Positions 63,740 through 64,000 of a stretch of DNA of 64,000 nucleotides are shown piece after piece (within the stretch, counting starts at the first letter, position 1; every line of letters begins with the position of its first letter). A program made the position numbers and the translations under genes. Where the stretch lies: NCBI RefSeq assembly GCF_003590095.1, contig NC_039491.1, positions 124,001 through 188,000 on the forward strand, in the 5' to 3' direction. This stretch comes from Trichoplusia ni. Lineage: Eukaryota > Arthropoda > Insecta > Lepidoptera > Noctuidae. Below the pieces are notes generated by a model, which was not told the origin of the DNA, searched no databases, and saw nothing but the letters and a program-made list of their open reading frames with translations.

Positions 63740-64000
63740 TTGTCAAAGACAACACTACACTGTTCCCTGATATTCTCTGCTAGCTTACTAAAACTTATTG
63801 GACAAAATCAATAAAACGGACGCCAAATTTGGTGCAAGCAAGATTATTAATCATGTTATTTATGATTATTTTATCAATTTAATTTAATTTTGATGAATTA
63901 CAAAACTGCTTGGCAATGTGCCATTCTTTGCAACAGCTTTATTTGCTAGGGATATGTAGCCTTTTGTTTCCTATTTAAGTTTCAAATATTGAAATGTATT
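63740..64000. other. Right edge, no feature recognised
   Basis: AT-rich sequence upstream of the zinc-knuckle gene. No open frame or repeat is recognised. Confidence 0.4.

Noticed and set aside
1..64000. CRISPR arrays, prokaryotic operons, rRNA genes
   Set aside because: No regularly spaced direct repeats, Shine-Dalgarno-led operons or rRNA-like sequence were seen; the gene structure is plainly eukaryotic.

Overview
The window is eukaryotic nuclear DNA, most likely from a moth or butterfly (Lepidoptera). It is AT-rich, its genes are cut into many short exons with GT-AG introns, and its introns carry tRNA-derived SINE copies and the decayed non-LTR 3' ends ('ttcgtccgcgtgg...' type) that I know from lepidopteran genomes. 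No bacterial operon, CRISPR array, phage or rRNA gene was seen. Five protein-coding loci can be supported. Splicing was reconstructed by eye, and every exon joint listed agrees in reading phase.

Layout. (1) About 450-7,900, plus strand: the 3' half of a Pro/Gln/Tyr-rich muscle Z-disc protein of the Zasp (PDZ/ZM) type; its 5' exons lie left of the window. (2) 9,858-24,885, minus strand: a complete 19-exon HERC4-type HECT ubiquitin ligase (RCC1 propeller plus HECT domain, 1,036 aa), with a 3' UTR that probably runs to about 8.6 kb. (3) 26,081-41,064, plus strand: a complete 27-exon ZSWIM8 orthologue (SWIM zinc finger, about 1,797 aa), the ubiquitin-ligase substrate receptor known for target-directed microRNA degradation. 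(4) 41-54.9 kb: a long gene-free stretch that may start with a ZSWIM8 3' UTR, followed by repeat remnants and a few CpG-rich patches. (5) 55,687-61,683, plus strand: a nine-exon class III PLP enzyme of the ethanolamine-phosphate / phosphohydroxylysine phospho-lyase family (477 aa), with a TATA-containing promoter and a non-coding first exon near 55.0 kb. (6) 62,440-63,384, minus strand: a 314-aa single-coding-exon protein with a PRE_C2HC-like region and three zinc knuckles, which looks like a captured non-LTR retrotransposon ORF1.

The genes form a tail-to-tail pair (Zasp-like / HERC4), a head-to-head pair of ubiquitin-ligase genes (HERC4 / ZSWIM8, about 1.2 kb apart) and a second tail-to-tail pair (phospho-lyase / zinc-knuckle gene) whose poly(A) signals are interleaved. 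I see no evidence that the five genes serve one pathway.

I found no clearly new biological system. The points most worth a second look are the apparently domesticated retrotransposon ORF1 gene with a spliced 5' UTR; several oddities of ZSWIM8 (no in-frame ATG where one is expected, a GC-AG intron, a stop codon created exactly at a donor site, a Gly-Met-Asn tandem repeat, extremely GC-rich exons); a large snap-back inverted repeat in a HERC4 intron; a GC-rich hairpin element just behind a ZSWIM8 donor site; and an exon-like or LTR/primer-binding-site-like block near 50.6 kb.
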